A DNA stretch of 64,000 nucleotides from Salinisphaera hydrothermalis (GTDB lineage Bacteria > Pseudomonadota > Gammaproteobacteria > Nevskiales > Salinisphaeraceae): the NCBI RefSeq assembly GCF_040361195.1, contig NZ_APNE01000003.1. One strand, written 5' to 3'. The translations under genes and the position numbers were made by a program. Below are positions 25,350 to 33,786 of the stretch, one piece after another (positions within the stretch are counted from its first letter, which is position 1; every line of letters begins with the position of its first letter). Under the pieces are notes generated by a model. The model searched no databases and had not been told where the DNA came from. It saw nothing but the letters and a program-made list of their open reading frames with translations.

Positions 25350-26285
25350 ATGGAAGCCAGCCGAAAGATCGTGATCGCTCATCGCGGTGCGAGCGGTTAT
25401 CTGCCCGAACACACGCTGGCTGGCTACGCCATGGCCTATGCGCTCGGCGCCGACTACCTCGAACCCGACCTGGTTTCGACGCGCGACGGCGAGCTGATCT
25501 GCTGCCACGATATCCACCTCGACCGCACCACCGATGTGGCGGTGCGCTACCCGGCCCGGGCGCGCAGTGACGGCCGCTGGTATGCCGCCGATTTCACGCT
25601 CGACGAAGTGCGGACGCTTCATGCGCGTGAGCGTGTCGATGAGACGGGCGCCCGGGTTTTTCCCGGTCGCTTCGATGCCAACGCAAGAGGGTTCGGGGTG
25701 CCGACCTTCACCGAACTGCTCGATCTGGTGGCTGCGCTCAACCGGCAGACCGGGCGTCGCGTTGGCGTCTATCCGGAGACCAAGTCGCCCGAGTTCCATG
25801 CGGCGGCCGGTCTGGCGCTGGAACCGACGCTACTCGCCCTGCTGGCCGAATACGGCTACACGGGACGCGATGCGCCGGTGTTCGTTCAGAGTTTCTCGCC
25901 GACCAACCTGCGCGTGATGCGCGAGGAAATGCGTAGCGAGCTCCCGATGATCCAGCTCATTGGCCATACCGAGCTGGAGGCCGACTGGATCACGCCCGCC
26001 GGACTCGATGCCATTGCCAGCTATGCCGATGGCATCGGCCCGGACAAGACGCTAATCGTCGAAAGCGAGGGCGCGCTCGTGCAAGCGGCCCACGACCGCG
26101 GGCTGCTCGTGCACCCCTACACCTTCCGCGCGGACCAACTCGGTCCCGGCTACAACAATTTGCGCGCCGAACTGGCGGCGTTTTATTTCGATTACGACGT
26201 CGATGGCGTTTTCACGGACTTCTGTGACATTGCTGGGGCGCTGTTGCACCCTGATCGCGGCGGCGCACTCAGCGCCGCGCCGTAG
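25350..26285 (+). CDS. glpQ: glycerophosphodiester phosphodiesterase, GlpQ type without signal peptide
   Basis: A 311-aa TIM-barrel enzyme that splits glycerophosphodiesters into glycerol-3-phosphate and an alcohol. IAHRGASGYLPEHT (residues 9-22, His11) and LEPDLV (Glu38, Asp40), with His53, are the catalytic set. The sequence follows the long GlpQ form (YPETKSP, DGIGPD, VHPYT.R) more than short UgpQ. E. coli GlpQ is periplasmic; here ATG 25350 starts almost directly at the barrel, and upstream in-frame residues show no signal peptide, so it is probably cytosolic. It precedes a DeoR gene and a glycerol-type ABC transporter, suggesting import of a glycerophospho-compound or glycerol. Confidence 0.88.
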   Translation: MEASRKIVIAHRGASGYLPEHTLAGYAMAYALGADYLEPDLVSTRDGELICCHDIHLDRTTDVAVRYPARARSDGRWYAADFTLDEVRTLHARERVDETGARVFPGRFDANARGFGVPTFTELLDLVAALNRQTGRRVGVYPETKSPEFHAAAGLALEPTLLALLAEYGYTGRDAPVFVQSFSPTNLRVMREEMRSELPMIQLIGHTELEADWITPAGLDAIASYADGIGPDKTLIVESEGALVQAAHDRGLLVHPYTFRADQLGPGYNNLRAELAAFYFDYDVDGVFTDFCDIAGALLHPDRGGALSAAP

Positions 26286-26446
26286 CCGCATATCCCGAAA
26301 GTCGGGCGGCGCCCGAACCGCTTCGGTTTCATCCACTTAACTCATCGTTCGCGAAACTCGCGCGGACCCGTGAACGGGCGTGTCTGCCCGGCGGATGCGC
26401 CGGCGTTGCGTTGTGACGAACGGGGCTTCGACCAATCGCTAACAGA

Positions 26447-26462
26447 CAACGTTGCAACGTTG
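26447..26462. promoter_or_regulatory. perfect 16-bp palindrome upstream of the deoR-ABC operon
   Basis: CAACGTTGCAACGTTG reads the same on both strands. It lies 80 bp before the DeoR start codon, in a 256-bp gap. A second, looser pair, GTAAC (26476-26480) and GTTAC (26490-26494), follows. A DeoR, LacI or catabolite-type regulator could bind here; the encoded DeoR protein is the simplest candidate. Confidence 0.5.
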
Positions 26463-26541
26463 AATGATGTTGTTTGTAACACGATAAGAGTTACGTAAAA
26501 CACTTCGTGTGTTATGCAGCGATTCTTTGGGGCCCGGGTGT

Positions 26542-27297
26542 ATGGAGCGGCAGACTGAAATTCTCGACTTCCTGTGCGAGCAGGAAACCGCCAGCGTGAG
26601 CGAGCTGGCCGAGCATTTCGGTGTCAGCCGTATGACCATTCATCGGGATATCAGTCGGCTGGTGGATCTTCGCTTCGTACGCAAGGTCCGTGGCGGGGTC
26701 ACGGTGCTGCCGAGCGTGGTGTTCGAGAGCAATTACCACTACCGGGCGCGACGCAGCGCGGCGCCCAAGCGTGCTTTGGCGCAACGGGTGGCCGAGTTCA
26801 TCGAGCCCGGTATGACGGTGATGCTCGACGACAGCTCCACGACGGCGGCGCTGGTGGAATTTCTGCCGGAGTGTAAGCCGCTGACCGTGATCACCAATGC
26901 GGCCGCCCTGGTGGAAACCCTGCGTGAAGACGATGGCTACACCGTGATCTGCCTCGGCGGCCGCTACGACCCGACCATGAATGCCTATCTCGGCATGACC
27001 TGCGATCTGGCGCTCGAGCATTTGAGCGCTGACCTCGCCGTGTTTTCGGTCGCCGGTGTCCAGAAGGGGTCGGCGTACCTGCAGGAGGATGCGCTGGTGC
27101 GGACCAAACGCATCATGAAAGCCAGCGTCGAACGCAGCGTGCTGGCCTTCGATAGTTCGAAGTTCGGCAAATCGGCGCTGCATCAGTTCGCACGTCTCGA
27201 TTCATTCGATCACGTGCTGACCACGTCGGGCGCGGACCCCGCCATGATCGAGGAACTTATGACGGCCGGCGTGCCACTGGAAGTGATCTCGGACTAG
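26542..27297 (+). CDS. DeoR-family regulator (GlpR-like)
   Basis: A 251-aa regulator. The helix-turn-helix ASVSELAEHFGVSRMTIHRDI (about residues 14-34) is followed by RKVRGGV and the DeoRC sugar-phosphate sensor domain, with MLDDSSTT and LGGRYDP. GlpR proteins of this family sense glycerol-3-phosphate, and the neighbouring GlpQ and glycerol-type transporter make that plausible. ATG 26542 has GGGG nearby; a GTG 33 bp upstream is possible but adds atypical residues. It is first in the same direction as the transporter genes, 179 bp before them. Confidence 0.88.
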   Translation: MERQTEILDFLCEQETASVSELAEHFGVSRMTIHRDISRLVDLRFVRKVRGGVTVLPSVVFESNYHYRARRSAAPKRALAQRVAEFIEPGMTVMLDDSSTTAALVEFLPECKPLTVITNAAALVETLREDDGYTVICLGGRYDPTMNAYLGMTCDLALEHLSADLAVFSVAGVQKGSAYLQEDALVRTKRIMKASVERSVLAFDSSKFGKSALHQFARLDSFDHVLTTSGADPAMIEELMTAGVPLEVISD

Positions 27298-27476
27298 ATA
27301 GGAGGGCTTCTTATCAATTGACTCGGGCAACCGTTCGGCCGTGACGCAAAAAATATGGCCGCGCGGTTCGTGGAACAACGACGACGCGATCGTCACCGGG
27401 CACGCCGGGATTTCCCGAAGCGGCTCGAGAGCGTGGCCGTTCTGAATGCAACAAGTGCAAACAATCGGAGGGGAAT

Positions 27477-28964
27477 ATGAGCGAATTCAATAACGACAAC
27501 ACCGTCGACCAGCGGCCTGCGGGCGGTATGAGCCGTCGGAAGCTGCTGAAAATGGCCGGCCTCGGCGCGGCTTCGATCCCGTTTCTGGGCAGCAGCGCGC
27601 TGGCCATGGCCAAGTCCCTGAAAGGGGCGAACATCAATCTCGAGATTCTGGGTCTGGCCGGCTGGCCGCCGAGTGCCATGTCGACCAAGATCGGCAACTC
27701 GATGTTTGCGCCCTATGCGCAGAAGAAACTCGGCTACAAGGTGCATTTCTCCAGCGCGCAGGCGCCGTTCGAGCAGCTGTTCCAGAAAGCGGCGACCTCG
27801 CTGGCGACGCATTCGGCCGAATACAACCTGCTGATCAGCGACTCGCAGTGGCTGGGCGCGTTTGCCACGCCGGGCTGGATCCTCAAGCTCAACGACATCA
27901 TTGCGAAAAACCCCGATCTGAACATCGACTGGTACTCGGATATCGTCGTCGACGGCTACATGGCCTATCCGGAAGGCACCAAGAGCATCTACGGGCTGCC
28001 GCAGGAAGGCGACGTGATGGTGATGTATGTCCGCAAGGACATGCTGGAGGACCCGAAGGAACAAAGCGCCTTCCAGAAGAAATACAACAAGAAGCTGCCG
28101 CAGACCTTCGACGAGTTCGAGGCGCTGACCTGGGGCGATTACAAGGACGTGATGGAATTCTTCACGCGTCCGAACGACAACCTGTACGGCATCGGGCTCC
28201 AGTACGCCAAGACCTACGATAATTTCTCCTGCTACTACTATCCGTTCGTGTTCTCCAAGGGCCAGCACATCTGGGACCCGAAAACGCGCAACGTACAGGG
28301 CATTCTCAACACCAAGGAAAACGCGAAGTCGCTGGAAGAGTTCGTGGCCCTGCAGAAATACAACCCGCCGGGCGCGAACGAAGTCGGCATTCCGGAGCTG
28401 GCCGACCTGTTCACCAAGGGCAAGGTTTTCTCCTGCATTCAGTGGGCGGCCATGGGCCCGACCATGATTCCGGACAGCCTTCGCGGCAAGGTCATGGTGG
28501 TGCCGCCGCCGGCATTCGACGTCAACGGCGAAAAGAAGCGCACCTACACCCTGGGCGGCCAGCCCTGGGTGGTCAACGCCTTCAACAACGACGAGCAGCT
28601 GGCGGCGGTCGTCGATTTCCTCAAGTACTGGTATGCCAAGGACACCCAGTTGGAATTCGCTAAGCGCGGCGGCAATCCCTGCGTGAAGTCGGTGCTGGAA
28701 TCCGAAGGGTTCGACGACATCCAGCCGTGGTTCAAGGCCTACAAGTACATGCTGTCCAATGGCCGGACCAAGGACTTCTGGCACGATCCGAACTACGCCA
28801 AGCTGCTGAATGTGCAGCAGGAAGCGTTCACTTCCTATGCGGCGGGCAATGCCAAGGATCCGCAGAAGGTTCTGGATTACGTGGCCTACCAGCAGCAGAA
28901 GATCCTGCATGACGCAGGCGAGACGAAACAGGCACCGAAAGGCTCGGCACCGAGTCTGGGCTGA
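27477..28964 (+). CDS. ABC substrate-binding protein with Tat signal, GlpV-like
   Basis: A 495-aa periplasmic binding protein of the large extracellular solute-binding family 1. The N-terminus carries a twin-arginine signal (SRRKLLKMAG, about residues 19-28) followed by a hydrophobic stretch ending ALAMA, implying export in folded form. The size and the accompanying genes fit GlpV of the rhizobial GlpSTPQV glycerol importer. GGAGGGG lies 4 bp before the ATG. A stem-loop after its stop codon could boost its expression over the permeases. The ligand is inferred from context only. Confidence 0.85.
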   Translation: MSEFNNDNTVDQRPAGGMSRRKLLKMAGLGAASIPFLGSSALAMAKSLKGANINLEILGLAGWPPSAMSTKIGNSMFAPYAQKKLGYKVHFSSAQAPFEQLFQKAATSLATHSAEYNLLISDSQWLGAFATPGWILKLNDIIAKNPDLNIDWYSDIVVDGYMAYPEGTKSIYGLPQEGDVMVMYVRKDMLEDPKEQSAFQKKYNKKLPQTFDEFEALTWGDYKDVMEFFTRPNDNLYGIGLQYAKTYDNFSCYYYPFVFSKGQHIWDPKTRNVQGILNTKENAKSLEEFVALQKYNPPGANEVGIPELADLFTKGKVFSCIQWAAMGPTMIPDSLRGKVMVVPPPAFDVNGEKKRTYTLGGQPWVVNAFNNDEQLAAVVDFLKYWYAKDTQLEFAKRGGNPCVKSVLESEGFDDIQPWFKAYKYMLSNGRTKDFWHDPNYAKLLNVQQEAFTSYAAGNAKDPQKVLDYVAYQQQKILHDAGETKQAPKGSAPSLG

Positions 28965-28978
28965 GTTCGGCAACGGTC

Positions 28979-29000
28979 GGCCGGGCGGTGCCCCGGCCGG
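28979..29000 (+). other. stem-loop after the binding-protein gene
   Basis: CGGCCGGG pairs with CCCGGCCG around a 6-nt loop, 14 bp after the stop codon, without a T tract. It parallels the stem-loop at 23263-23289 after another binding-protein gene. Confidence 0.6.
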
Positions 29001-29037
29001 CCGTGATCTCTAACCTGTCTTCGCGAAACTTCTGATT

Positions 29038-29976
29038 ATGAATGCCAAATCCACAACGGCCGTGCCGAACGCCGGTGGTCGACGCTCCTTTATGGGGTCG
29101 CTCGGTCGCCACGGGTTCGTCTGGGGGCTGCTCGCGCCGGCGCTGATATTTTTCTGCGTCTTCAACGTCGTCCCGTTGATCTGGATGGTCGGGCTGAGCT
29201 TCTACAACTATACCCTCACCACCGGCAACCCACCGATGTTCAACGGCATCGACAACTACCTGTCGTTGCTGAGCGATCCCTCCGACTGGTCGGCGTTTAG
29301 TCGCACGTTTCTGTTCATGCTGTTGACGGTCTCGCTGTCGGGGCTGATCGGTTCACTGCTCGGACTGGTGTTCTGGGGCAGCAAGAACCTGCCTGGTCGA
29401 CGTATCGCGCTGACCATGCTGTTCACGCCGATGCTGCTGACGCCGGCCTCGGTCGGGGTGTTTTTCAAGCTGATGCTGAACCCGAATTTTGGCGTTATCA
29501 GCTATATCGCCGAGCTGTTTACCGGCCACCGGGTCGACTTTCTATCGCATCAGATGTCGGCCCAGATCGCCGTTCTGTTGGTGGATGTCTGGATGTGGGC
29601 GCCGTTCATGACGCTGATCACGCTGGCGGCGCTGGCCTCGGTGCCGCAGGCGGAACTCGAAGCCGCGCGTGTCGACCGGCTCGGCTGGTTCGCGACCCTG
29701 AAACGCGTGATCTTCCCGCATGCGAAGTTCATTCTCATGCTCGGCCTGCTGCTGCGCACGATCGATGCCTTCAAGACCACGGACGTGGTGTTGCTGCTCA
29801 CGCACGGCGGCCCGGGGGCTTCGACCGAGCTGTTGGGGATGCGGATCTACCGGCTCGGGTTCAACTCGCTGGACATGGGTAACGCCTCGACCATGGGCGT
29901 GGTCGCGCTGCTCATCGCGATCGGCTTCACCTCACTGTATCTGTATGTCTTGAGCCTCAAGCGGGTGGAGGGATGA
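29038..29976 (+). CDS. ABC transporter permease (GlpP-like)
   Basis: A 312-aa inner-membrane permease of the MalF/UgpA class with six or more helices from about residue 28. The cytoplasmic EAA coupling loop reads EAARVDRLGWFATLKRVIFP. It pairs with the next-encoded permease, overlapped by 4 bp (ATGA). Confidence 0.9.
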   Translation: MNAKSTTAVPNAGGRRSFMGSLGRHGFVWGLLAPALIFFCVFNVVPLIWMVGLSFYNYTLTTGNPPMFNGIDNYLSLLSDPSDWSAFSRTFLFMLLTVSLSGLIGSLLGLVFWGSKNLPGRRIALTMLFTPMLLTPASVGVFFKLMLNPNFGVISYIAELFTGHRVDFLSHQMSAQIAVLLVDVWMWAPFMTLITLAALASVPQAELEAARVDRLGWFATLKRVIFPHAKFILMLGLLLRTIDAFKTTDVVLLLTHGGPGASTELLGMRIYRLGFNSLDMGNASTMGVVALLIAIGFTSLYLYVLSLKRVEG

Positions 29977-30833
29977 CCATGGCCGCGACCCAACACACAA
30001 GCATGCAAACTCGCGTCAAGCGAGCGGCTTATTACCTGCTGCTCTGGCTGATCGCGTTGATTTTCTTCCTGCCGGTGCTCTGGATCCTGTTGTCGTCGCT
30101 GAAATCGACCGACCAGATGTTGTCCAGCGTGCCCACGGTGTTCTTCGAGCCGACGTTCCATAACATCGTCGACACGCTCAATCGGCCGGAATTCCTGCCG
30201 GCATTGATCAATAGCGTGATTTTGTCGGTGGTATCGGTGGTGCTGGCCGTGATCGTGTCGTTCACCGCGGCCTATGCGATTTCGCGCTTCAAGCCGAAAG
30301 GCTCCGACTTCCTGATGTTCCTGCTGCTGAGCATGCGCATGGTGCCGGCGGCCGCGGTGATCATCCCGTTATTCCTGATGTTCGTGGAGCTGCACTGGAA
30401 GGGCAGCTATGTCGGGCTGACCCTGTTCTACACGATGTATTCCATCCCGTTCTCGTTGTGGATTCTGAAAGGATTTCTGGACGGGGTGTCACAGCGTTTC
30501 GATGAAACCGCGCTGATCTGCGGCGCTAATTATCTGCAGATCATGTTCGGCATCATCCTGCCGCAGGTGCGCCCGGCGCTGATCGCGGCCTTCATCTTCA
30601 ACGTCATCTTCGTCTGGAACGAATTCCTCGTGAACTACATCGTCGGCGGCTCGTCCACTCAGAACGTGCCGGGCCTGCTGGCTACCGGCATGTATTCCGG
30701 CGGCAGCGTCGACTGGACCTTCATGGCGGCCACGACGAGCCTCTACATGATGCCCGTCATCGTCATGATCTTTTTCTTCCAGAAATATCTGCTGGTCGGC
30801 ATGACCTTCGGCACCGTGCGAGGTGAGGTATGA
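29973..30833 (+). CDS. ABC transporter permease (GlpQ-permease/MalG-like)
   Basis: A 286-aa partner permease of the MalG/UgpE class. Six helices are visible, and the coupling loop reads ETALICGANYLQIMFGIILP, with the first EAA position changed to ET. GGGTGGAGG precedes the ATG within the upstream gene. It overlaps the following small membrane-protein gene by 4 bp. Not to be confused with the phosphodiesterase also called GlpQ. Confidence 0.9.
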   Translation: MTMAATQHTSMQTRVKRAAYYLLLWLIALIFFLPVLWILLSSLKSTDQMLSSVPTVFFEPTFHNIVDTLNRPEFLPALINSVILSVVSVVLAVIVSFTAAYAISRFKPKGSDFLMFLLLSMRMVPAAAVIIPLFLMFVELHWKGSYVGLTLFYTMYSIPFSLWILKGFLDGVSQRFDETALICGANYLQIMFGIILPQVRPALIAAFIFNVIFVWNEFLVNYIVGGSSTQNVPGLLATGMYSGGSVDWTFMAATTSLYMMPVIVMIFFFQKYLLVGMTFGTVRGEV

Positions 30834-31132
30834 GCCGGGAGACATCCGCGCCCAGCGCGGCGCGTTTCATTCGCGGCGTGAGAACGGCGCTCGCGCTGCT
30901 GTTGTTCGTGTCGCTGGTGCTGATCGCCCAGCAGTCGAGCCAGCTGGTCTACGGCATCGGGGTGCTGCTGGTCATGGTCACCGTATTGCTCGGTTTCACG
31001 TTCAACAACATCCCCGACGACGCAAGCTACGCCGGCATCGTCAAGGCACTGATCATCACCTGGGTGATCGTGGGATGCGTGGTGGGCGTCAGCATCGAAA
31101 GTGCGCCATTCCTGATCATGCTCGGTCGTTAG
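30830..31132 (+). CDS. small membrane protein of the DUF2160 type
   Basis: A 100-aa protein with three hydrophobic helices (about residues 18-36, 38-56 and 70-95). Small proteins of this kind are found in rhizobial-type glycerol ABC operons between permease and other components. Its role in transport is not established. It is coupled by overlap with the second permease and lies 7 bp before the first ATPase gene, so it is an integral part of the operon. Confidence 0.75.
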   Translation: MSRETSAPSAARFIRGVRTALALLLFVSLVLIAQQSSQLVYGIGVLLVMVTVLLGFTFNNIPDDASYAGIVKALIITWVIVGCVVGVSIESAPFLIMLGR

Positions 31133-31139
31133 GTAATTC

Positions 31140-32258
31140 ATGAGTCAACACCAAAGTCTTTCAGTTGTCGGCGTGCGCAAGACGTTCGGTCGCGATGAGG
31201 TGCTGAGCGATGTCCACGTGGCCGCCGATCAAGCGCAGCTGCTGGTGATCGCGGGTTTGCCTTCGACCGGCAAGACCACGCTGGCCCGTATCATCTGTGG
31301 GCTCGATCGGCCGGATGCCGGGCGCGTGTATATCGACGATCAGGACGTCACGGACGTGAAACCGGCGGCGCGCCATATCGGCTATGTGCCGCAGTCGTTC
31401 GCGCTGTTCCCGAATATGTCGGTGTACAAGAACATTGCCTATCCGCTGCTTCGGGCCAAGCAAAAGAAAAGTGATATCGCGGCCCAGGTCCGCCACATGG
31501 CGGAAATGCTGGATATCGATAGTCTGCTCGATAAGCGGGTCGACCAGATTTCGGGCGGGCAGAAACAACGCGTGGCGATTGCGCGCGGCCTGGTCAAGAA
31601 ATGTGCGCTGTACGTGCTCGACGATCCACTGGTCGGGCTCGACTTCAAACTACGCGAGCAGCTGGCGCTGGATCTGCGTCTTTTGCAGAAGCAGATCGGC
31701 GCGACTTTTCTGTACCTGACCGGCGATCCACTGGAGCCGTTGATGCTCGGTGACAACGTGGCGGTACTGGCGGACGGCCGGATTCGCGAGAACGTGCCGG
31801 CGGTCGAGGCCTATCAGTCGCCGCAGTCGGCGGCGATGGCCCGCGTGCTTGGTATGCCGCGCGCGAATTTCATCGACGCGACAGTGGCCAACGCGGGCCA
31901 GACGGTGTCCTGCAAGCTGTTCGATCTGGCGGTCGACGAGCCGGGGCTGCCGGCACAGGCCGCCGATCGGGTTCGCTTGCTGATTCGCCCGGAGCATATC
32001 GGCTACGAAAACGCCCCCGAGGACGCGGTACATTTCCCGGCCGATCTGCGGCTGATCGAGGACATCGGGGTCGATTCAATCCTGCATTTGCAGACCGACG
32101 TGGGCAAAGTCGTCGCCAGCCAGCCGAGCGACCTCGTGCGCTCGCGCGACGACCTGCAGGGGGCGGTCCGAATGTGGGTACGGCCCGCCATGATGCGCGC
32201 CTACGACCCGGAGTCGGGTCAGGTGATTGATTGTACGTTTCGGGCAGGCAACCGATGA
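31140..32258 (+). CDS. ABC ATPase lacking the H-loop histidine (GlpS-like)
   Basis: A 372-aa MalK-class ATPase with a C-terminal TOBE-like domain. Walker A GLPSTGKT (residues 39-46) and the signature ISGGQKQR (137-144) are intact. The Walker B ends LDDP: Asp162 replaces the catalytic Glu. The switch region reads LTGDPLEP, with Gly195 (codon GGC) where His is expected. So this subunit should bind ATP and supply a signature motif, but not catalyse well. Its partner gene, overlapped by 4 bp, shows the complementary defect. It follows the small membrane-protein gene by 7 bp. Confidence 0.88.
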   Translation: MSQHQSLSVVGVRKTFGRDEVLSDVHVAADQAQLLVIAGLPSTGKTTLARIICGLDRPDAGRVYIDDQDVTDVKPAARHIGYVPQSFALFPNMSVYKNIAYPLLRAKQKKSDIAAQVRHMAEMLDIDSLLDKRVDQISGGQKQRVAIARGLVKKCALYVLDDPLVGLDFKLREQLALDLRLLQKQIGATFLYLTGDPLEPLMLGDNVAVLADGRIRENVPAVEAYQSPQSAAMARVLGMPRANFIDATVANAGQTVSCKLFDLAVDEPGLPAQAADRVRLLIRPEHIGYENAPEDAVHFPADLRLIEDIGVDSILHLQTDVGKVVASQPSDLVRSRDDLQGAVRMWVRPAMMRAYDPESGQVIDCTFRAGNR

Positions 32259-33406
32259 GCAAGATCGAACTGGAATCTATTACCAAGAGCTATGGCCCGG
32301 TGGTGGCGGCCAACGCCATCAGCACCGTGTTCGAGGAATCGTCGCTGACGTGCCTGTTGGGCCCGTCCGGTTGCGGCAAGACCACGCTGCTGCGCATCAT
32401 CGCCGGACTCGAAACCCCGGATGCCGGCCGCGTGCTTTTCGACGGCGAGGATGTAACGAACCTCTCGGTCGGCCGGCGCGACATCGGCATGGTGTTTCAG
32501 TACCCGGTCGTCTATCGCGGACTGACCGTCTACGAGAATCTGGAGTTGCCGCTACGCCAGCGCGGCGGCGGCAACATGTCCGCGAGCCAGCGTAAGGAAT
32601 GGATCGACCGTCTGTTGTCGATCCTGAATCTCACGGCCCGCGCGAACCAGGTCGTCGATGGCCTGGACAACGAATCGCGGCAGAAGGTGGCGGTCGGGCG
32701 CGCGGTGGTGCGCCGGCCCAAGGTGGTGATCTTCGACGAGCCGGTGACCAACGTTGCGGTCGATGCCAAGATCGAGATCCAGCGCGGCATCAAGCAGCTC
32801 TCGCGTGAGATCGGGCAGACCATTCTGTATGTCACGCACGACCAGACCGAAGCCATGACGTTGGCCGACAAGATCATATTACTGCAGTCGGGCAATATCG
32901 TGGAAAGCGCGAAGCCGGTAGACGTGTATAACAATCCGGACAGCGCGTTCGGTGGTTATTTCCTCGGGTCACCGGGCATGAACTTCATCGCGGCGGAGCT
33001 GGAACGCGCCGATCGGGGACAGGCCCCCGGCATGCGTGTGAAGTGCTCGGTTCTGCCCGAACCGTTGTGGCTTCCGGCCGATGATGCCTCCGGCGACTTG
33101 CCCCGGCCGGGCGCGGCCCTGATCGGGATTCGGCCGGAAGAAATCCAGATCGTCGAGGACGGTACACCGGGCGCGGTCCGCGGCCGGGTAAAAGCGGCCG
33201 CCCTGGTCGGCGGTGGCCGATGGTTTCTGGACTGTGTCACCGCCGAAGGCGACGAGTTCAAGATGCTATCCGCTGCCGGGGCTGATCCGGGCGGTGATAC
33301 CGAGAAATCATTTTTGTTTCGCGAATCCGTGGTGCGTCTTTACTCCGAAGACGGGTATCGCATCGCCCGCGCGTTGGTGCGCGAGGACGCCGACGTGCCG
33401 GCGTAG
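32255..33406 (+). CDS. ABC ATPase with degenerate signature motif (GlpT-like)
   Basis: A 383-aa MalK-class ATPase with a C-terminal TOBE-like domain. Walker A GPSGCGKT (36-43), catalytic Glu162 in IFDEP and His195 in VTHDQTEAMTLAD are all present. The signature is destroyed: LDNESRQK (137-144) replaces LSGGQRQR, and the D-loop reads TNVAVDAK. In a heterodimer its intact catalytic half would face the intact signature of the neighbouring ATPase, giving one canonical and one dead site. The ATG overlaps the upstream stop by ATGA. It is the last gene of the operon. Confidence 0.88.
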   Translation: MSKIELESITKSYGPVVAANAISTVFEESSLTCLLGPSGCGKTTLLRIIAGLETPDAGRVLFDGEDVTNLSVGRRDIGMVFQYPVVYRGLTVYENLELPLRQRGGGNMSASQRKEWIDRLLSILNLTARANQVVDGLDNESRQKVAVGRAVVRRPKVVIFDEPVTNVAVDAKIEIQRGIKQLSREIGQTILYVTHDQTEAMTLADKIILLQSGNIVESAKPVDVYNNPDSAFGGYFLGSPGMNFIAAELERADRGQAPGMRVKCSVLPEPLWLPADDASGDLPRPGAALIGIRPEEIQIVEDGTPGAVRGRVKAAALVGGGRWFLDCVTAEGDEFKMLSAAGADPGGDTEKSFLFRESVVRLYSEDGYRIARALVREDADVPA

Positions 33407-33413
33407 CCGGGGG

Positions 33414-33737
33414 CTAACCGCTTCGCCCGTGCTTCGGTCGTCGAATGGACGGCCGAAAGCCGGCTGGCTTGTCCGCGATCCAGGCCACGAACTGGGCGAT
33501 ATCGGGATGCGTGAGCAGGTCGGCGCGGGTGTTGTAGACCTCCGCCAGTTCTTTTTCGCCCAGCACGGCGTGGATATGGCTGTGGCACGGCCGGCAGATA
33601 TGCAGGATGCGGCCGAGCCGGTCGTCACGATCGAAGCGCTTGCGGATACGCTTGAGTCGATGCGTTCGACGCGGGATCAGATGATGGCGCGTGGTGCGAA
33701 CGCCCTCGCGGCCGCAGAGCTGGCATGTTCCGGTCAT
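33414..33737 (-). CDS. HNH endonuclease
   Basis: A 107-aa protein with a zinc ribbon made by CQLC (residues 5-8) and CRPC (48-51) and the HNH core RHHLIPR (17-23) and HSHIH (52-56). HNH proteins of this length are DNA nucleases of mixed roles: restriction, phage or standalone. No methyltransferase or phage gene is adjacent. It lies tail to tail with the ABC operon, the stops only 7 bp apart, and downstream of the WS/DGAT gene on its own strand. Confidence 0.82.
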   Translation of the reverse strand: MTGTCQLCGREGVRTTRHHLIPRRTHRLKRIRKRFDRDDRLGRILHICRPCHSHIHAVLGEKELAEVYNTRADLLTHPDIAQFVAWIADKPAGFRPSIRRPKHGRSG

Positions 33738-33786
33738 ATCCCAGCCCTACGCGGCGGTACGCCACGCGGGTGCGATCAATGCCTGT

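Noticed and set aside
27393..28973. 526-codon open frame antisense to the Tat-exported binding protein
   Set aside because: No recognisable domain; the plus strand encodes an intact binding protein with a strong ribosome site.
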